From the NCBI RefSeq assembly GCF_027409185.1, contig NC_084474.1, forward strand, positions 4,767,382-4,831,381: 64,000 nt of DNA, in the 5' to 3' direction. This DNA is from Cynocephalus volans. Taxonomy: Eukaryota; Chordata; Mammalia; Dermoptera; Cynocephalidae. A program made the position numbers and the translations under genes. This document shows, in pieces, positions 33,160 to 45,559 of this stretch. The notes beneath the pieces are model-generated. The model had not been told where the DNA came from. It did no database searches and saw only the letters and a list, made by a program, of their open reading frames with translations. The number at the start of each line of letters is the position of its first letter. Position 1 is the stretch's first letter.

Positions 33160-33235
33160 TTTAAAAGGCTCATGGAAAGACTTGTATTATCCTTAAATTC
33201 CATTTTCCACAAACTTTTTGAAGTCCCCTTTTATC
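33160..33235. mobile_element. Mariner-like MITE copy in old L1 (degraded)
   Basis: 'ggctcatggaaagacttgtattatcc' and 'ccattttccacaaactttttgaagtcc' are about 70 bp of imperfect palindrome matching the better-preserved MITE at 36985-37070. It interrupts an otherwise continuous L1 segment. Confidence 0.65.
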
Positions 33236-33976
33236 TTTTAATTGGGGAATTTAGTCCATTTACATTGAAGTTTATACTTGATAAATGTGGATTTACTCCT
33301 GCCATTTTGTTGATAGTTTTCTAGTTGTTTTGTATCTCTGTTGTTCCTTTCTTCCTTTGTTATTGTTTACCATTGCAGTTTGATAATTTTATTTACTGAT
33401 AAGGTTGATTTCTTTTTCTTTTCCATTTATGTACCTGCTTTACCAGTGAGTTTTATTCTTTTGCGTTTTTTTGTTTGTTTGATGGTAGTTATCTTCCTTT
33501 CACTTCCAAATATAAGATTTCCTTCAGCATTTCTTGTCTGGTGGTGATAAATTTCCCCAGTTTTTGCTTGTCTGTGAAAAATTTTATTTCCCCTTCATTT
33601 CTGAAGGATTGCTTTGCTGAGTATAGTATTCTTGGCTGGCAATTTTTTTCTTTCAACACCTTGGATATATAATCCCATTCTTTCCTGACCTGTAATTTTT
33701 CTGTTGAGAAATATGCTGTTACTCTAATGGGATTCCCTTATATGTAACCTGACACTTTTCTCTTGTTGTTTTTAGAATTCTTTGTCTTTGACTTTTGACA
33801 GTTTGACTATAATAGGCCTTGGAGAGGACCTTTTTGGTTTGAATCTGTTTGGGAATTGTTGAGCTTCCTCAATATGCATGTCTATATATCTCTCAAGACT
33901 TGGGAAGTTTTAAGCTGTTATCTCATTAGATAGGTTTTCAATGACTTTTTCTTCTCTTCTTCTTCAGGAATGCCTA

Positions 33977-34261
33977 TCATTTGAATATTTGTTTGCTTAA
34001 TGGTATCTCATAATTTCTGTAGGCATTCTTCACTCTTTTTAATTCTTCTTTTTCTTTTTCTTCTTTTTTTTTTTTTTTTTTTCTCTGACTGGGTAATTTT
34101 GAATGACCTGTCCTCAAGTCAGAGATTCTTTCTTCTATTTTCTCTAGTCTGCTGGTGAAGTTCTCTATTGTATTTTTTATTTCATCCATTGAATTCTTCA
34201 GCTGCAAGATTGCTGTTTGGTTCTTTATGATATCTATTTCTTTGTCAAATTTCTCATTCAT
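33977..34261 (-). pseudogene. L1 ORF1 coiled-coil remnant
   Basis: A 94-codon frame rich in Lys, Glu and Ile heptads (..MDEIKNTIENFTSRLEKIEERISDL..), the typical ORF1p coiled coil, followed by a poly-Lys run from a T-run in the DNA. It belongs to the 28.2-35.1 kb L1. Confidence 0.8.
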
Positions 34262-35115
34262 ATCATGAATTGTTTTCCCGATTTTGTCAAACTGTTTATT
34301 TGTATTCTCTTATATCTTTCTTAAGATCATTACTTTGAATTCCTTTTCCATCAGTTCATTGATTTCCTTATCTTTTGGGTCTGTCACTGGTAAGTTTTTC
34401 TGTTCCTTTGGTGGTGTCATTTTTCTTGCTGTTTCATGTTTCTTGTGTCTCTGTGTTTATGTCTGTGCATTTGGTGGAACAATCACCTCTTCCAAACTTT
34501 GCAGAGTGGCTTTCATAGATAGAGTCTTTCACCTGCAGTTAGGTCTTAGTGTGCCATAGAAAAGGGTGTGATGGCTTTGTTTCCATGTAGATGCAGTGGT
34601 TTACTCTCTGGGCAGGTTCTTTAGTTGCAGTGTCACCATAACTATGGATGCCTCAGTGCCCTAGGCTGTAGATATTTACGGCAGTGGCATAGGTCATTAA
34701 AGTCTTTGGTGGCAAGGGTTTTTGGGGTCCTCCTAGTGTCATTTTCCCCACAATGGGGCAACTTTGCCAATGGCATTCTTCTTGGTGCGTCTGACCTGAC
34801 CTACAAGCAGCTGCAGTGGTGCTGAGTTCCAGGTGCAGGTGTTTGGAGCAGTTTAGAGCCAGGATTCTGGGCTCAGTGTCTCACAAACCTATTGTGGCAC
34901 CTAGGCCTTGGGGTGCAGGTTTACTGTCTGTGTCAGGCTTGGATGTACATTGCCCACAGTGCCAGGATTTGTGTCTCTAAGTTCCCATCCTGGCAGCTCA
35001 GTCTCAATGGGCCTTATAGGTGTGACTCTGACCCTAGCGTCTGAGCACAGCACTGGCCCAACTCTGGGGAAAAGGGGTGCTCTGCAGTTTGGGCCCAGGG
35101 AGCAGAGCAAATAGG

Positions 35116-35868
35116 GCTCAGAACTAACTGTTTTATTTATGTCCCCTAGACAGGTAGTTATAACTAAAAACTGGTAGGTTATTTGGTGAGCATCAAACTT
35201 GGCAAGTGAGAGGATGAATTCCTCCTCATTTTTTTTTCTGTAAAGCTAACTGATGGGAATCACACACTCCCCATGGGCAGGAACAACAACAAATTTGGCT
35301 TTGAAGTTTCTTCTCTGCTTCAACAGATGAGCTAGGAGAAGGGTGGAAGCCCTGCAGCCATACTTCAAAGTGATATTGGCTGATTGTCCTGTGTCTGCCC
35401 CCACAACCACCAAGGATTTATGAAACTATTTTCTTTGGAAGAAAAATGAAATGATCAATAAGCTGGTAATTAACACTTGTTCTGTTCTCCTTTCCTCATT
35501 TCTTCTTCCCTTTTTAATTGGAGACATTTAGCAGTAAGCACTGGTCAGCTGCTATTGGTGCACAGCTTGAGTGTGCTAATAATTGGATATTTAGATTATG
35601 TAGCCAGCTGCACTAGGGAGGACATTAGCCTCCAAAGGGCACAGATGTTTGCTATTGACCTCACACTGTGTCAGATGAGTTATTTATATGATTCATCAGA
35701 AAATAAAATGCAAGTTTTATGGTAAAATTACTGTAATGTCAGAAATATTTAGAGTAGAAATAAGAGATAAAGTAGTGGCAATAAAAATAGTTTCAGATAT
35801 TAAGATGCTATAAAAATAAAATTAACCTAGAAAATATAATTAAAGAGAGAAGGAATAATAGAATATGG
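35116..35868. other. Intergenic sequence, nothing recognised
   Basis: Between the old L1 5' end and a MaLR LTR. AT-rich, without a frame above 82 codons or a repeat family I can name. Confidence 0.5.
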
Positions 35869-35869
35869 T

Positions 35870-36262
35870 ATATAATGGATTGAATTGCTCCCCCCCACCC
35901 CAAATTTAATGTGTTGGAGGCTTGGTCCCCACTGTGATGGTGTTAAGAGGGTGGGAAATCCTATTATGGTAATTGAAAGTTGGGGCCTTGAAGAGGTGAT
36001 TAGATTGTGAAGACCATGCCCAAGTGAATGGATTAATCTATCTGATGGTTTAATGGCGATCATGGGTGTGGCTTTGAGGGCTATAAAAGGAGAGTGTGCG
36101 AGGAATGCTCTCTCTTTCTCCTGCCTTTCTTGCCATGTGACACCCTGCATTGCTGTAGAGTCACCTCACCAGATGTGTTCCCTGGACTTTGGACTTCCCA
36201 GCCTCCAAAACTATAAGCAACAGAAATGGAATAATACGTTGCATAAAACCAAATAATTCACT
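35870..36262 (+). mobile_element. MaLR LTR (MLT/MST type), solo
   Basis: 'tataatggattgaattgctcccccc', 'ttggaggcttggtccccactgtgatgg', 'gtgattagattgtga', 'gccatgtgacaccctgc', 'cttcccagcctccaaaactataag' and 'ggaataatacgttgcataaaac' follow the MaLR LTR layout on the plus strand. Confidence 0.7.
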
Positions 36263-36984
36263 CAACAATGGTTGTGGAGTATCTACTTGTACTAGCCATA
36301 TATGATTCTATTCTATAGGTATTCTATTCTCTTAGCAGAATTAGACTAAGAATAGGCACCAGAAAATTAAATATTAATAAAAGGTACTTGACTTACCTCC
36401 AAGCTGTGTTCAAAATAGTGAGGACCACAGAATAGGGACTACCTAACAAAGCCAAAGAAACTTATACAAAGTAAAGCAAGAAGTTTCCCACCTCTCCTTT
36501 CTTTATCATTTTTCATCCTCCAATAAGCCTGTGTGGGTGAGACAGGTCTTGAATGAGGATTTAAGAGTGGGGATGAGGAATTAAGCTGAGAACGAAAGTG
36601 GTAAACCGTAAAAACTCCTATAGCAGACATGAAGTCTCTCCTTGAACTCTAACCCAAAGTAAAGGAGTGGTATTTAGCATTGATTCTATACTAATGTATT
36701 CTCTACCTTTACTGTAATTAGATATAGTAAAACACTAAAACCATTTATGTGGATTAGTAACATTCCGCATTCTATGCAGGAAGGAAGACAAGTCAAAGGG
36801 AAGGCTGCCTCTTCTCTTGGCCAGGGTCATAGGCTCGGCCCCTGTGTGACAGTGAAGAGGCACTGAGTTGTTCACTTCTCATGTATTTGCTGTTTCTAGC
36901 TTGAGTTTCTTTTCTTCCAAAGAGAGGACAGAGATCTCACTATTACAAAAGAGTGACTCCATCCCTGGGATTTTAATGAAAATA

Positions 36985-37070
36985 TACGAGGGTACTTCAA
37001 AAAGTTCATGGACATATTCATATTATCTTTTAATTGTATTTTCCATGAACTTTCTGAAGTACCCCTGTAT
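36985..37070. mobile_element. Mariner-like palindromic MITE
   Basis: The sequence is an 84-bp near-palindrome flanked by TA: cgagggtacttcaaaaagtt at the left mirrors aactttctgaagtacccctg at the right. There is only about 30 bp of central non-paired sequence. TA duplication and terminal inverted repeats of about 25 bp point to a Tc1/mariner-derived MITE. It has no coding capacity. Confidence 0.8.
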
Positions 37071-37074
37071 TTTG

Positions 37075-38400
37075 ACAAATTTCAAACTAGCTGAAGAAAG
37101 GTGGGGATTTTTAATTGCAACCAATCTGGTGTTGTTAAACTTAACTGTAAATGCTTTCCACCTCAGAAATCTGAGTTTCTTGAGAAAATGCACCACACAA
37201 ATATAAATCACTTATGAGGGAACAAGTAAGTGTATGTTTTATTCTGTTTTGGGGGGTGGGGAGGGGTTGCAAGTGTCTCCAAATAGCATTTTTATTTTGA
37301 GGTTTAAAATACTAGACCCATTCAAGTTGACTACGGTTTAATATAATTCTTATACCTGAAAGTATTTCTAGCACCTAATATTAGCATAGTAACTAGGCCA
37401 AAGTACATGCTCAGTAAATACTTGTAGAATTAATTAACTTACTTGTAACAGGTTATAGAATTGATTTTTTTGTGTATTTTTTAAAAAAATGTTTGTGGGT
37501 GGTGGCTCTGGAAATGGCAGGGTAACTGTGTCAGACGAACTCTCTTACAGATGATGACTATGAGTTCATGACAAAGTCTTATAAAAGTAAGTATTTGAAG
37601 GTAACTTTCAGCAGACAAACTGGGAGGAAGATGACCCTTGAAAGAAGGGGATTGCATTGGTCAAGATTTGTGTTTTTATGGGGTTTTGCCTGAAGGCATT
37701 ACCCAGTCCGTAAATTGAGGAGTAAGCTACTCATTTGGCTGCCGCTTCCAATTCTGCCCTCGTCCATCACCTTAGTTTAAACAGCAGCGATCAGAATGTC
37801 ATCGCTTCCCAGTCAAAATTATTAAATGCATTAGAACTCCTGGGGGAAAAAAGTGATTCTACAGTTTTGTATCAATTTAAAACAGGGCTCAGTTATCTCT
37901 GTTGTCTCATTTCTGAGATAGGAAGATAAGTGACAACAGATAATGCCCTTTCGGTTGCTGTTTTACAAATGAGTAAAAGTGAACACCGTGAACAGCTCTC
38001 CCAGTCCTGAAGCTCTGCGGTGAAGAGGAAATGGAAGTCAGATGAGGAGGGGACGTCTCCAGCACACACAAGGAGAGGTGCGAAGGGAGGTGCTTTCTGG
38101 ACTTAGGACTGGTGTCTTAAAAAAAACACAAATACTAACTTGATTGATTTCCTTTCCTTTGGTGTCCTTGATCCACTATAGTACCTTGCATATAGTAGGT
38201 GTTTAACAGATATTTACTTAATTAAATCAGATTAAATTCAGTGTTATGCTACCCCAGAAAGTAGTCAGGCCTGTGGAAAAACTTCATTCTAGTAGTTTTT
38301 TCCCCCAGCACAAAGGAGAGCAAGAGTGACTCTACCATCCTTGCAGCTCTTTTTGTGAAAATGTTGAAATCCCAACAACATATCATATTAATACCCTCTG
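37075..38400. other. Intergenic sequence, mostly unique
   Basis: Two weak MIR-like ends (about 37380-37430, 38160-38230) but no gene, RNA or clear element. Confidence 0.4.
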
Positions 38401-38402
38401 TT

Positions 38403-38812
38403 TCAGTCCTTTTTTGTGTTGCTATAACAGAATACTTGAGACTGGGTAGTTTGTAAAGAAAAGAGGTTTATTTGGCTCACGATTCTGGGACAGCTGCATC
38501 TGGTGTGGGCCTCAGGCTGCTTCTGCTCATGGTGGAAGGCGGAAGGGCAGCCCCAGGTGCAAGGAGATCACACGGCGAGAGGACGCAAGAGAGAGAGTGA
38601 GAGGAGGTACAGGCTCCTTATAACAACCAGCTCTCCCAGGAACTAATAGAGCAAGAACTATTATTAATAGATTAATGCCCCCCTCCAGGGCATTAATCTA
38701 TTCATGAGGGATCCGCCCCCATGACCCAAACACTTCCCAACATTGCCACCTTTGTGATCAGATTTCAACGTGAGCTTTGCGGGGGGCCAGCATATCCAAA
38801 CTATGTCACCCT
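38403..38812 (-). mobile_element. MaLR LTR (MST/THE1 type), antisense
   Basis: 'gtgttgctataacagaatac', 'gagactgggtagtttgtaaag', 'aagaggtttatttggctcac', 'gggcctcaggctgcttctgctcatgg', 'cattcatgagggatcc'-like block and the end 'catatccaaactatgtcac' are the MST LTR in reverse. It is the same family as 4703-5091. A short inverted pair around 38660-38705 (taatagattaatgcccccctcca / gggcattaatctatt) lies inside. Confidence 0.8.
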
Positions 38813-38814
38813 CC

Positions 38815-40400
38815 AAAAAGCAAAAAAGAGAACATGGATTCCCCCCCAGATATTCCAGAGCACAGTGTACTATATATTTTTAAGGAGTTATAATTTAAAG
38901 GATATATATAATTAATCTTCAAAAATTTTTAGCAATTACCTCTTGACATCATGCCAATGAAAGTGCTTACATGGGAAATCTAAAAAAACAAATGATCCAA
39001 GTTATACATTTGCCTTTCCAAATTGGTTTGCTATACTAGTATTTTAATTGGTTTGCAATCTCTGTGCTCTTACAACTAGTGATAATGGCCAGCAAACACA
39101 AAGCTATTTGAATTCCAAAGGGAAGGAACTATAAAGCAGTTGCAGGTAATCTAAAAATTTGCCAATTGGTATTTGGGCAATCTTGAGTAAACCAATCACA
39201 TTTTTAAGAGTGTTTACAGTGCAGGTGATTGTTTTTACAAATTAATTTTCCCCATTGTTATATGCAAATTTAGCAAACTATCACATTAGCCCAAATGTCA
39301 CAACATCACATTTTGAATTTACTTAGTTCATCATCTTTCACAATTTATAGTTTTCAAGCAAAGTCTAACATGCCATTACTATTTTACATATCAGTAAAAC
39401 ATTGATCAAATAGTCTATTGGAAACTAACTACAAATGAGGAAATATGTCAACAGTCCAGAACACCAGAGGGGACACTGGCCTGACTAATTGCAGACAAAC
39501 CTTGTGCAGCCATTTTGGGCTCTCAAAACTATTACCAGCAAATCTTTTTGGGAAAGGAATTGCTCCCTTTCTTCCTTGAGACTTTGATCATCAAAGTTAG
39601 CTCTCTCTCTTCAACTTCAAGACCTGTGTTGTTTTCCACAGAGGCCTGGAGATTGGGTTTTAGAAATGCTAGTTCCAAGGACAGATTTTCATTCATCTAT
39701 AAATTATAAATGAATAAAAGTGGTTGGAAACTTAGTCAAAATTTGCTTATTTACAAAATTAAGTAAATACTTAACATTTCTGGACATTTTTGGCCACTTC
39801 TTAGATGCTTACTTAAATGGCCTGTGGCCCATTGCCATGGTGAAACAGAATTAATAATAATTCTTACTTATGCTAACTTAATACTTGTCAAGTATACCCT
39901 TTGTTTACAAAAAAAAAAAAAAAAAGAGAGAGAGAGAGAGAGCCTGGCAAATCTAGTTAGCTTCAAAAGGATTATAAATTTTTAGAAACACTAGTCCTTA
40001 ATAACAGCTGTGGAGAAATTTGAGATGAATGTAATGTATTAACCAACATATAAGAAATGTAGACACTTATGCTGTCCTTCTAGCTAACAGCTTTGAAGCT
40101 TCATGTTTGCTCTTTCAAGCTGTTTAAGAGTAAACTAAGTTTGGAACAATTCTGAATGGAGAGAAGTCATTTCAGGGTCCAAATAATCTTTTTACTTTTG
40201 AACGCTATTATAATTTGTCATTATTGGCCATTCAAAAGGATCTATGTCATCTTTTGCCTAAAAATTAAAATAAAACTTGGTTTATTTTCTATTAAGTCAC
40301 TTTTAATACAATCACAGGGGACTCTTTACTTCTGTATTTTGTAGGACAATTTTGAAAGCATCAGTATAGATAGAAAGTGATCTAGGTAAATATTCAGTTA
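38815..40400. other. Intergenic sequence, unique with one A/GA simple repeat
   Basis: Contains an A17 run with (GA)n at about 39909-39942. Otherwise nothing recognisable. Confidence 0.5.
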
Positions 40401-40600
40401 ATAGAACATAGAATTGGAAACCCGAGTTCCAGCCTGTTTCAATCTGTGCTGTCCCTGTTTGAATTTGAGCATATCATTAACCTCACTAGGCTTCAATTTG
40501 TTCTTCTGTTAAATGGGAATAAGACTATTTTTACCCCAGGGATTCAGATTCTAAATGATACGCAACTCCCTTGGAGGCAATGTAAAGATCATTGGTAATG
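40400..40600 (+). repeat. MIR SINE relic
   Basis: 'attaacctcactaggcttcaatttgttcttctgttaaatgggaata' is the MIR core in sense. Ends not visible. Confidence 0.55.
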
Positions 40601-40611
40601 CTGTTCTATAT

Positions 40612-40707
40612 AATTTTTTTTTTTTTTTTTGGCAGCTGCCTGATCTGAACCCTTGACCTTGGTGTTATAAATCTGCACTATATCCAAGTGTATAACCAGT
40701 CAGCCCT
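40612..40707 (-). mobile_element. tRNA-Ile-type SINE monomer, antisense
   Basis: A T17 run, then 'ggcagctgcctgatctgaaccc', 'cttgaccttggtgttataa' and 'tataaccagtcagccct'. It is more diverged than the other copies. Confidence 0.7.
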
Positions 40708-41829
40708 TGTTCAGTATTTTTGTAACGTGTTACCAATTTATATACTTAAGAGTTTGAAAAAGCAAAATCAGGCAAGGATGAAGTCTCTCCTCCTGCCACG
40801 CTACTAGAGTAGCTAATCTTTAGCTTTCTCTGCAGTACCAGGAAAAGCAGTGGGCTAAAACTTTTAAAGCACATGCATGAAACCATCTAAACAAAATCAC
40901 CATCTATTAACACACAGCTAGGTATCCCTCGCTTTGACTAAAATTTTAAAACTTTTAGTCTTCTGTGTCATCCTTCAAGTAATGGTAATATCCCTATTTT
41001 TCAGATGGAAGAACGGGCACAGAGAAATTAGAGGGACCCAGTGTTAAAACCAAGAATTATCTCTTGAGATCCCTTCCATCCTGTGTTTCTATGATTCTCA
41101 TAATAGAAACAGAAAGGTTTGTAGGTTCAAGGATTGTTTTCAGTAGAAAATAACACAGATATTATTACTGGAGAATAAAACAGCATGCCTAATTTATCAG
41201 ATAAGAAAGCAGTCTTGTTCACATTCCTTTGAGAGGAAAGAAAAGCCAAGCAAATGTCAGCAAGTAATTTATCCTCACAATATTTTCAAAGTATCACTTC
41301 CAAACACTCAAATATAAGGGATTCTTTTTTCTCTTTGTGTTCATTTGAGTACCCCATAGTTTATAAATCACAGGTCTGTTTTGTACACTTTGTACCAGAC
41401 AAGTCTGGGCAGGCAAAGACTGTAGGGAGTTCACAAAAGCCACTTAGCATACTTGGTTGTCAATTAAGTTATGACTTTGAAAAGAAGACAAGCCCTTTTA
41501 CAGTGATAGGCAGGTTTACGTAGGCAACACAAACTAAATTCAGAATAACTTCAGTTCATATTGAAAAAGTTATTCTTTCATTGACACTATCCCATAACAC
41601 TCTGATTTATTTTGAAATATCCACAGTAATTAATAAGTATAACATGAAGGTTTCAGTACCTTCTTCTCTTCTGCTGTATATTCTTTCTGTAAATCAAGGA
41701 ATCTGCAGCCACCCAGGCTTTCAGTTGACGACTGGATGAAACAAAACAAAACAAAACAAACCTCCTGCACCTCAGGTATCATCAGTGATCCACCACTGTG
41801 AAGTCAGCAGATGCATTCTGCCTGCAGGC

Positions 41830-42008
41830 AGTGGAGGGTTCACAGCCTGATCAGTGGCCAGAGACAGACCTGTGTTTAAATGCCAGCTCTCTTTCTTACC
41901 AGCAGCATGTTGTGCCCTCATCTCTAACAGGGAGATAACTCCCACCTCAAAGAACTGTTTTCAGTGTTAAATGAAATACCCAGTGTTAACTGCTCAGTAT
42001 GGTGTCTG
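41830..42008 (+). repeat. MIR SINE relic, cut by composite element
   Basis: 'cctgtgtttaaatgccagctct', 'gtgccctcatctctaacagggagata', 'gttaaatgaaatacc' and 'agtatggtgtctggc' follow MIR in sense. The composite element inserted at its 3' end, and the MIR end sequence is duplicated as the TSD. Confidence 0.6.
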
Positions 42009-42023
42009 GCAGACTGTGTAGTT

Positions 42024-43889
42024 TTTTTTTTTAGCATATTCATTGTTACAAATTATACTTACTCTTTATGTTCCTTATCCGATCTCCCCCTACCCCTACC
42101 CCATCCCTCTTCCCCTCCCACTCTTCCTCTCCCCCCTTTAATAACCATAGATTCATTCTCTCCATCTGATAGATTAGCTGTTCCTCTGCTGGTTTGTTGC
42201 CCAGATGATCTGTCCAGTGCTGAGACAGGTGTGACCAAGTCCTTCCCTGTTATTGTAAAACAGATGCTTCTTCTATTACTCTGGAGTGTGCTTTGTGGAG
42301 AGAGAGGACCTCTTCTTTTTGTTTTTGGTCTCCGCTAGTGGCTCTCCTTGTGTCAATGCAGTTGAGAGTCTGGTGTGCCATCTGCATGGTGGCTGTGTCT
42401 AGTGTGCTCTTTACCTGGTCGTGGTTGGGTTTGGCTTCCCCCAGCTCCATGCCTCATTCTAAGATGTTGTTGTGGAGCAGCTGGGGGTGGGGAAAGAGGA
42501 GAGGAGAAGGCAGAGAGAAATAGGGTGAGAGAAAGAGGAAGGGGGGTGTGATTGAGGCCTGTGGCACTCCCTTCATTCTAGCAAGGGAGACCAGGGGGCT
42601 TTCAGCAGCAGCTCGGTTGTTGCTGGGCTGGATGCAGATGTCAGGGGATGTGGCTGAAGTGCTCAGTCCCCCACTGCCCCAGCTCAGGAGCCAGGGGCGC
42701 TTCCTGCAACAGCTTGGTGGTTGTCACTGGGGTGGTTGCAGGTATCAGGGGGGTATGGCTGAGGCTCTCAGCTCCCCACTGCCCCAGCTTGGGGGACCGG
42801 GGTGCTTCCTGCAGTGGCTTGGTGGTCATGGCTGGTTGTGGATGTCAGGGGGGCATGGCTGAAGCCCTCAGCCCTTCCCCCTCCCTGACTTGTGAGCCAA
42901 AGGGGCTTCCAGTCCTTCTAGGTTTTATAGGTGTTCTTTGATGGTGTTAGACCTTTGCTAGTTAATATCAAACTTTGTCTCTGATCTGTGGGTATTTTGT
43001 TTTTTCTTTCAGTTCCGTGTTGGATTATTCGCTATTCCCACCACTTAAACTCTGCACTGGAACTAATTTGTTGTCCCTTCGTTACTTCTAAAATGGGGAA
43101 CTTCCTGTGGGGACCAGCACTTGAGCCCTGTGGTTGAGCTAAATTGCTGCTTTGCTGCCAATTCCCTTGGGAAGGCTTTTTGTGCAGCTCACGTTTTAAT
43201 GTTTGACCTTGTATGTACTTCCAGGTCTCCTGAGGTCTGGTACACCTGGGTTGTGTGGAAACTCTGGTCTGGGCCTAAGTCTTTTCAGCAAACTGCACCC
43301 TCTGCAGTTCTATATTCCTGACCAGTCTCCACTCAGTGGTCTTGTGCTGATTGGAGGACAGATAAGCTGTCCATGCTGTGCCCCAATGTTCCCCCGGTGG
43401 CCTGTTCCCCCACTGCTCACACTCCAAACACTTCCCATAGGACAGACTGTGCACTGGTCCCTTGCTATGACTCATCAGCCTCTGAGTGGCTCCTTTTTTC
43501 TGTTGTCTTTGGTTCCTCACTCCTATGTGGTCCACGGTAACCCTATTAGTGGTCTTGCTGGCCTGGGGGCCACCAAAGCCCTCTTCTCCCCTGCAGCCTC
43601 CAAGCAACTTCATATGAATGGCACAGCTGCGGCTTTTGCCAGCTCCTGCTCCATGTGCTCACCAGCTCCAGATCTGAAGCAGCCAGGGCTCAAAGTGGTG
43701 GAAGCGGTTCTTTCTTTCTCTCATCAGGGCTTCTCTGGCCTTCATACACTACGTAGTTCTCTCCGCCTCTTCCCCTGAGCTCTAGCGACCCGGCTTGGCT
43801 GTCGTTGCTTTTTAATAGTTGTAAATTAGTTGATTTGTGGGAGAGACACTGGAAACCATCTATTCTGCTTTCTTGACTGGAAATCCCCA
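42024..43889 (-). mobile_element. L1-derived non-autonomous composite retroelement, copy 2
   Basis: Antisense copy of the element at 24978-26722, flanked by a perfect 15-bp TSD, gcagactgtgtagtt, at 42009-42023 and 43890-43904. Its 5' half (43889 down to about 42950) is clearly homologous to copy 1 over about 800 bp. It then carries a different tandem array (42560-42880), the ORF2-endonuclease-like segment (around 42260-42180), a G/A-rich tract read as CCCCT on the plus strand (42090-42140) and an A-tail (T-run on plus at 42022-42031). No reverse transcriptase is encoded. Larger open frames such as 43203-43778 plus are non-coding readings of this element. Confidence 0.85.
42560..42880 (-). repeat. 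VNTR-like array of composite element copy 2, 100-105 bp units
   Basis: On the plus strand 'tggctga(a/g)' followed by '.ctcag' recurs at 42651, 42756 and 42856 (spacing 105 and 100 bp), with 'ccccactgccccagct' and 'ttcctgca' in each unit. About three units. The unit is not obviously the same as in copy 1. Confidence 0.75.
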
Positions 43890-44224
43890 GCAGACTGTGT
43901 AGTTATTGATGTTGTTGTACTAGCTTTGAGCCAGTCTACACGATCTATGCTCAAAATAAAGGGAAGCATTATTAGGATGAACTGGGAAAAGGACCATTCT
44001 TAGGAGTGAAATATTTGTATTATATAATTTTTAAAATATTGAAGTTTTTTACTTTCAATAGCATACAGTAACAGAACTTACACACATAATTATGCCAAAC
44101 CTACTTTAATGAACAGATGAGAACCATTTAGAATTACCGTAGCAGGATATACTGGCTGTTAGATTTTTATTTCAATTCTAGCTTTATCCCTTGAGCTATT
44201 TCTTCCCTCCCACCCCCCGGCTTG

Positions 44225-45360
44225 TTTAATTCACCATAATTGTTTTTATTGAAATGTATCGATTATACATATCTGTGGGGTAGAGAGTTATATTTCAATA
44301 CATGTATACAATGTGTGATGATCAAATAAAGGGTAATTAGCATGTTCATCATGGCAAAACTTAATCATGTCTTTGTGATGAGAACATTCTATCTCCACTC
44401 TTCTTGCCATTTGATAACATGCAGTAAATTACTGTTAATTGTAGATGCCTAGCTCAGCTGTACACCATAGGACTTGTTTTTCCCATCGAGATGTTTCATG
44501 TCCATTAACCAACCTCTCACTAGTCTCCCTTCCCCTCCCCTTTCCACCTGCAGTAAACCACAGTTCAACCTCCTTTTTCTGAAAGCTCAACTTTATTGTT
44601 ATTATTTGTTTATTTATTTAATTTTAGCTCCCACTTATGAGTGAGAACACGCAGTACTTTTCTTTCTGTGCCTGGCTTATTTCACGTAACATAATTTTTT
44701 CCAAGCTCATCCATGCTGCTACTAATTGCAGAATTTCATTCTTTTTTATGGCTGAGTAGTATTCCATTGTGTATATATACCACATTTTCCTTATCCAGTC
44801 ATCTATTGATGAACATTTTCATTGTCTCCATATTATGGTTATTGTAAATAGAGCTGCGATGAATATGGGAGTGCAGGTATCCCTTCAACATGATGATTTC
44901 CTTTCCTTTGGGTATACACCTAGCAGTGAGGTTGCTGGACCATATGGTAGTTCTATCTGTAGCTGTTTGTGAAACCTCCATACTGTTTTCTGTAATGGCT
45001 GCACTAATTTACGTTCTCACTAACAGTGTGTAAGAGTTTCCCTTTCTCCACATCCTCTCCAGCATTTGTTATACTCTGTATTTTTGATAATAGCCAGTCT
45101 GAGATGAGATGATATCTCATTGTAGTTTTGATTTGCATTTCTCTGATCAGTGATGTTGAGCATTTTTTCATACACTTGTTGGCCATGTGTATGTCTTCTT
45201 TTGAGAAATACTTATTCAGCTCTTTTGCCTATTTTTAAATCAGATTATTTGTTTTTCTACTATTGAGTTGTTTGAGTTCCTTGTATATGCTGAATATTAA
45301 TCCCTTGTTGGATGCATAGTTTGCAAATATTTTCTCCTGTTCTTCAGGTTGCCTTGAGGA
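44225..45360 (-). mobile_element. Antisense L1 3' end (5'-truncated)
   Basis: 'attgaaatgtatcgattatacatatctgtgggg' starts the 3' UTR, the ORF2 C-terminus follows (antisense of 'gaatatggtatatccatac' type sequence near 44770, and a frame at 45186-45004), and it ends in the middle of ORF2 at about 45360. It is old and broken, but better preserved than the L1 at 28 kb. Confidence 0.8.
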
Positions 45361-45559
45361 ATTTCTTTATCTTTGATCTTTGACTTTCTCATCTGTTAAA
45401 ATAATATCTTGCAGGAGAGTAGTTAGGATACTATATTAAAACTACATATGTGTGTGTCTATCTATCTCTATCTAACTATCTATCTAGAACATACAATAAA
45501 CTATCTAGAATAGTGATTATTCTTGTGTTATAATAATTTTTGACTGCAAGTAGGATTTT

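Larger units (their letters stand above)
28231..35115 (-). mobile_element. Old near-full-length antisense L1 with nested insertions
   Basis: Read on the minus strand from 35115 leftward: 5' UTR (about 34390-35115), ORF1 remnant with coiled coil (34261-33977), ORF2 endonuclease remnant (around 32845-32549), reverse-transcriptase remnants (31529-31323, 30774-30505), C-terminal parts (29943-29029) and a 3' UTR ending near 28231. Every frame is broken many times. It has been hit by two SINEs (28807, 30196), a retroviral solo LTR (29332), a MaLR-like LTR (32025) and a mariner-like MITE (33160), which makes it older than all of these. It is not active. Confidence 0.9.

Noticed and set aside
43203..43778. 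191-codon plus-strand open frame
   Set aside because: Antisense to the composite element. No start or promoter evidence and no homology beyond copy 1.
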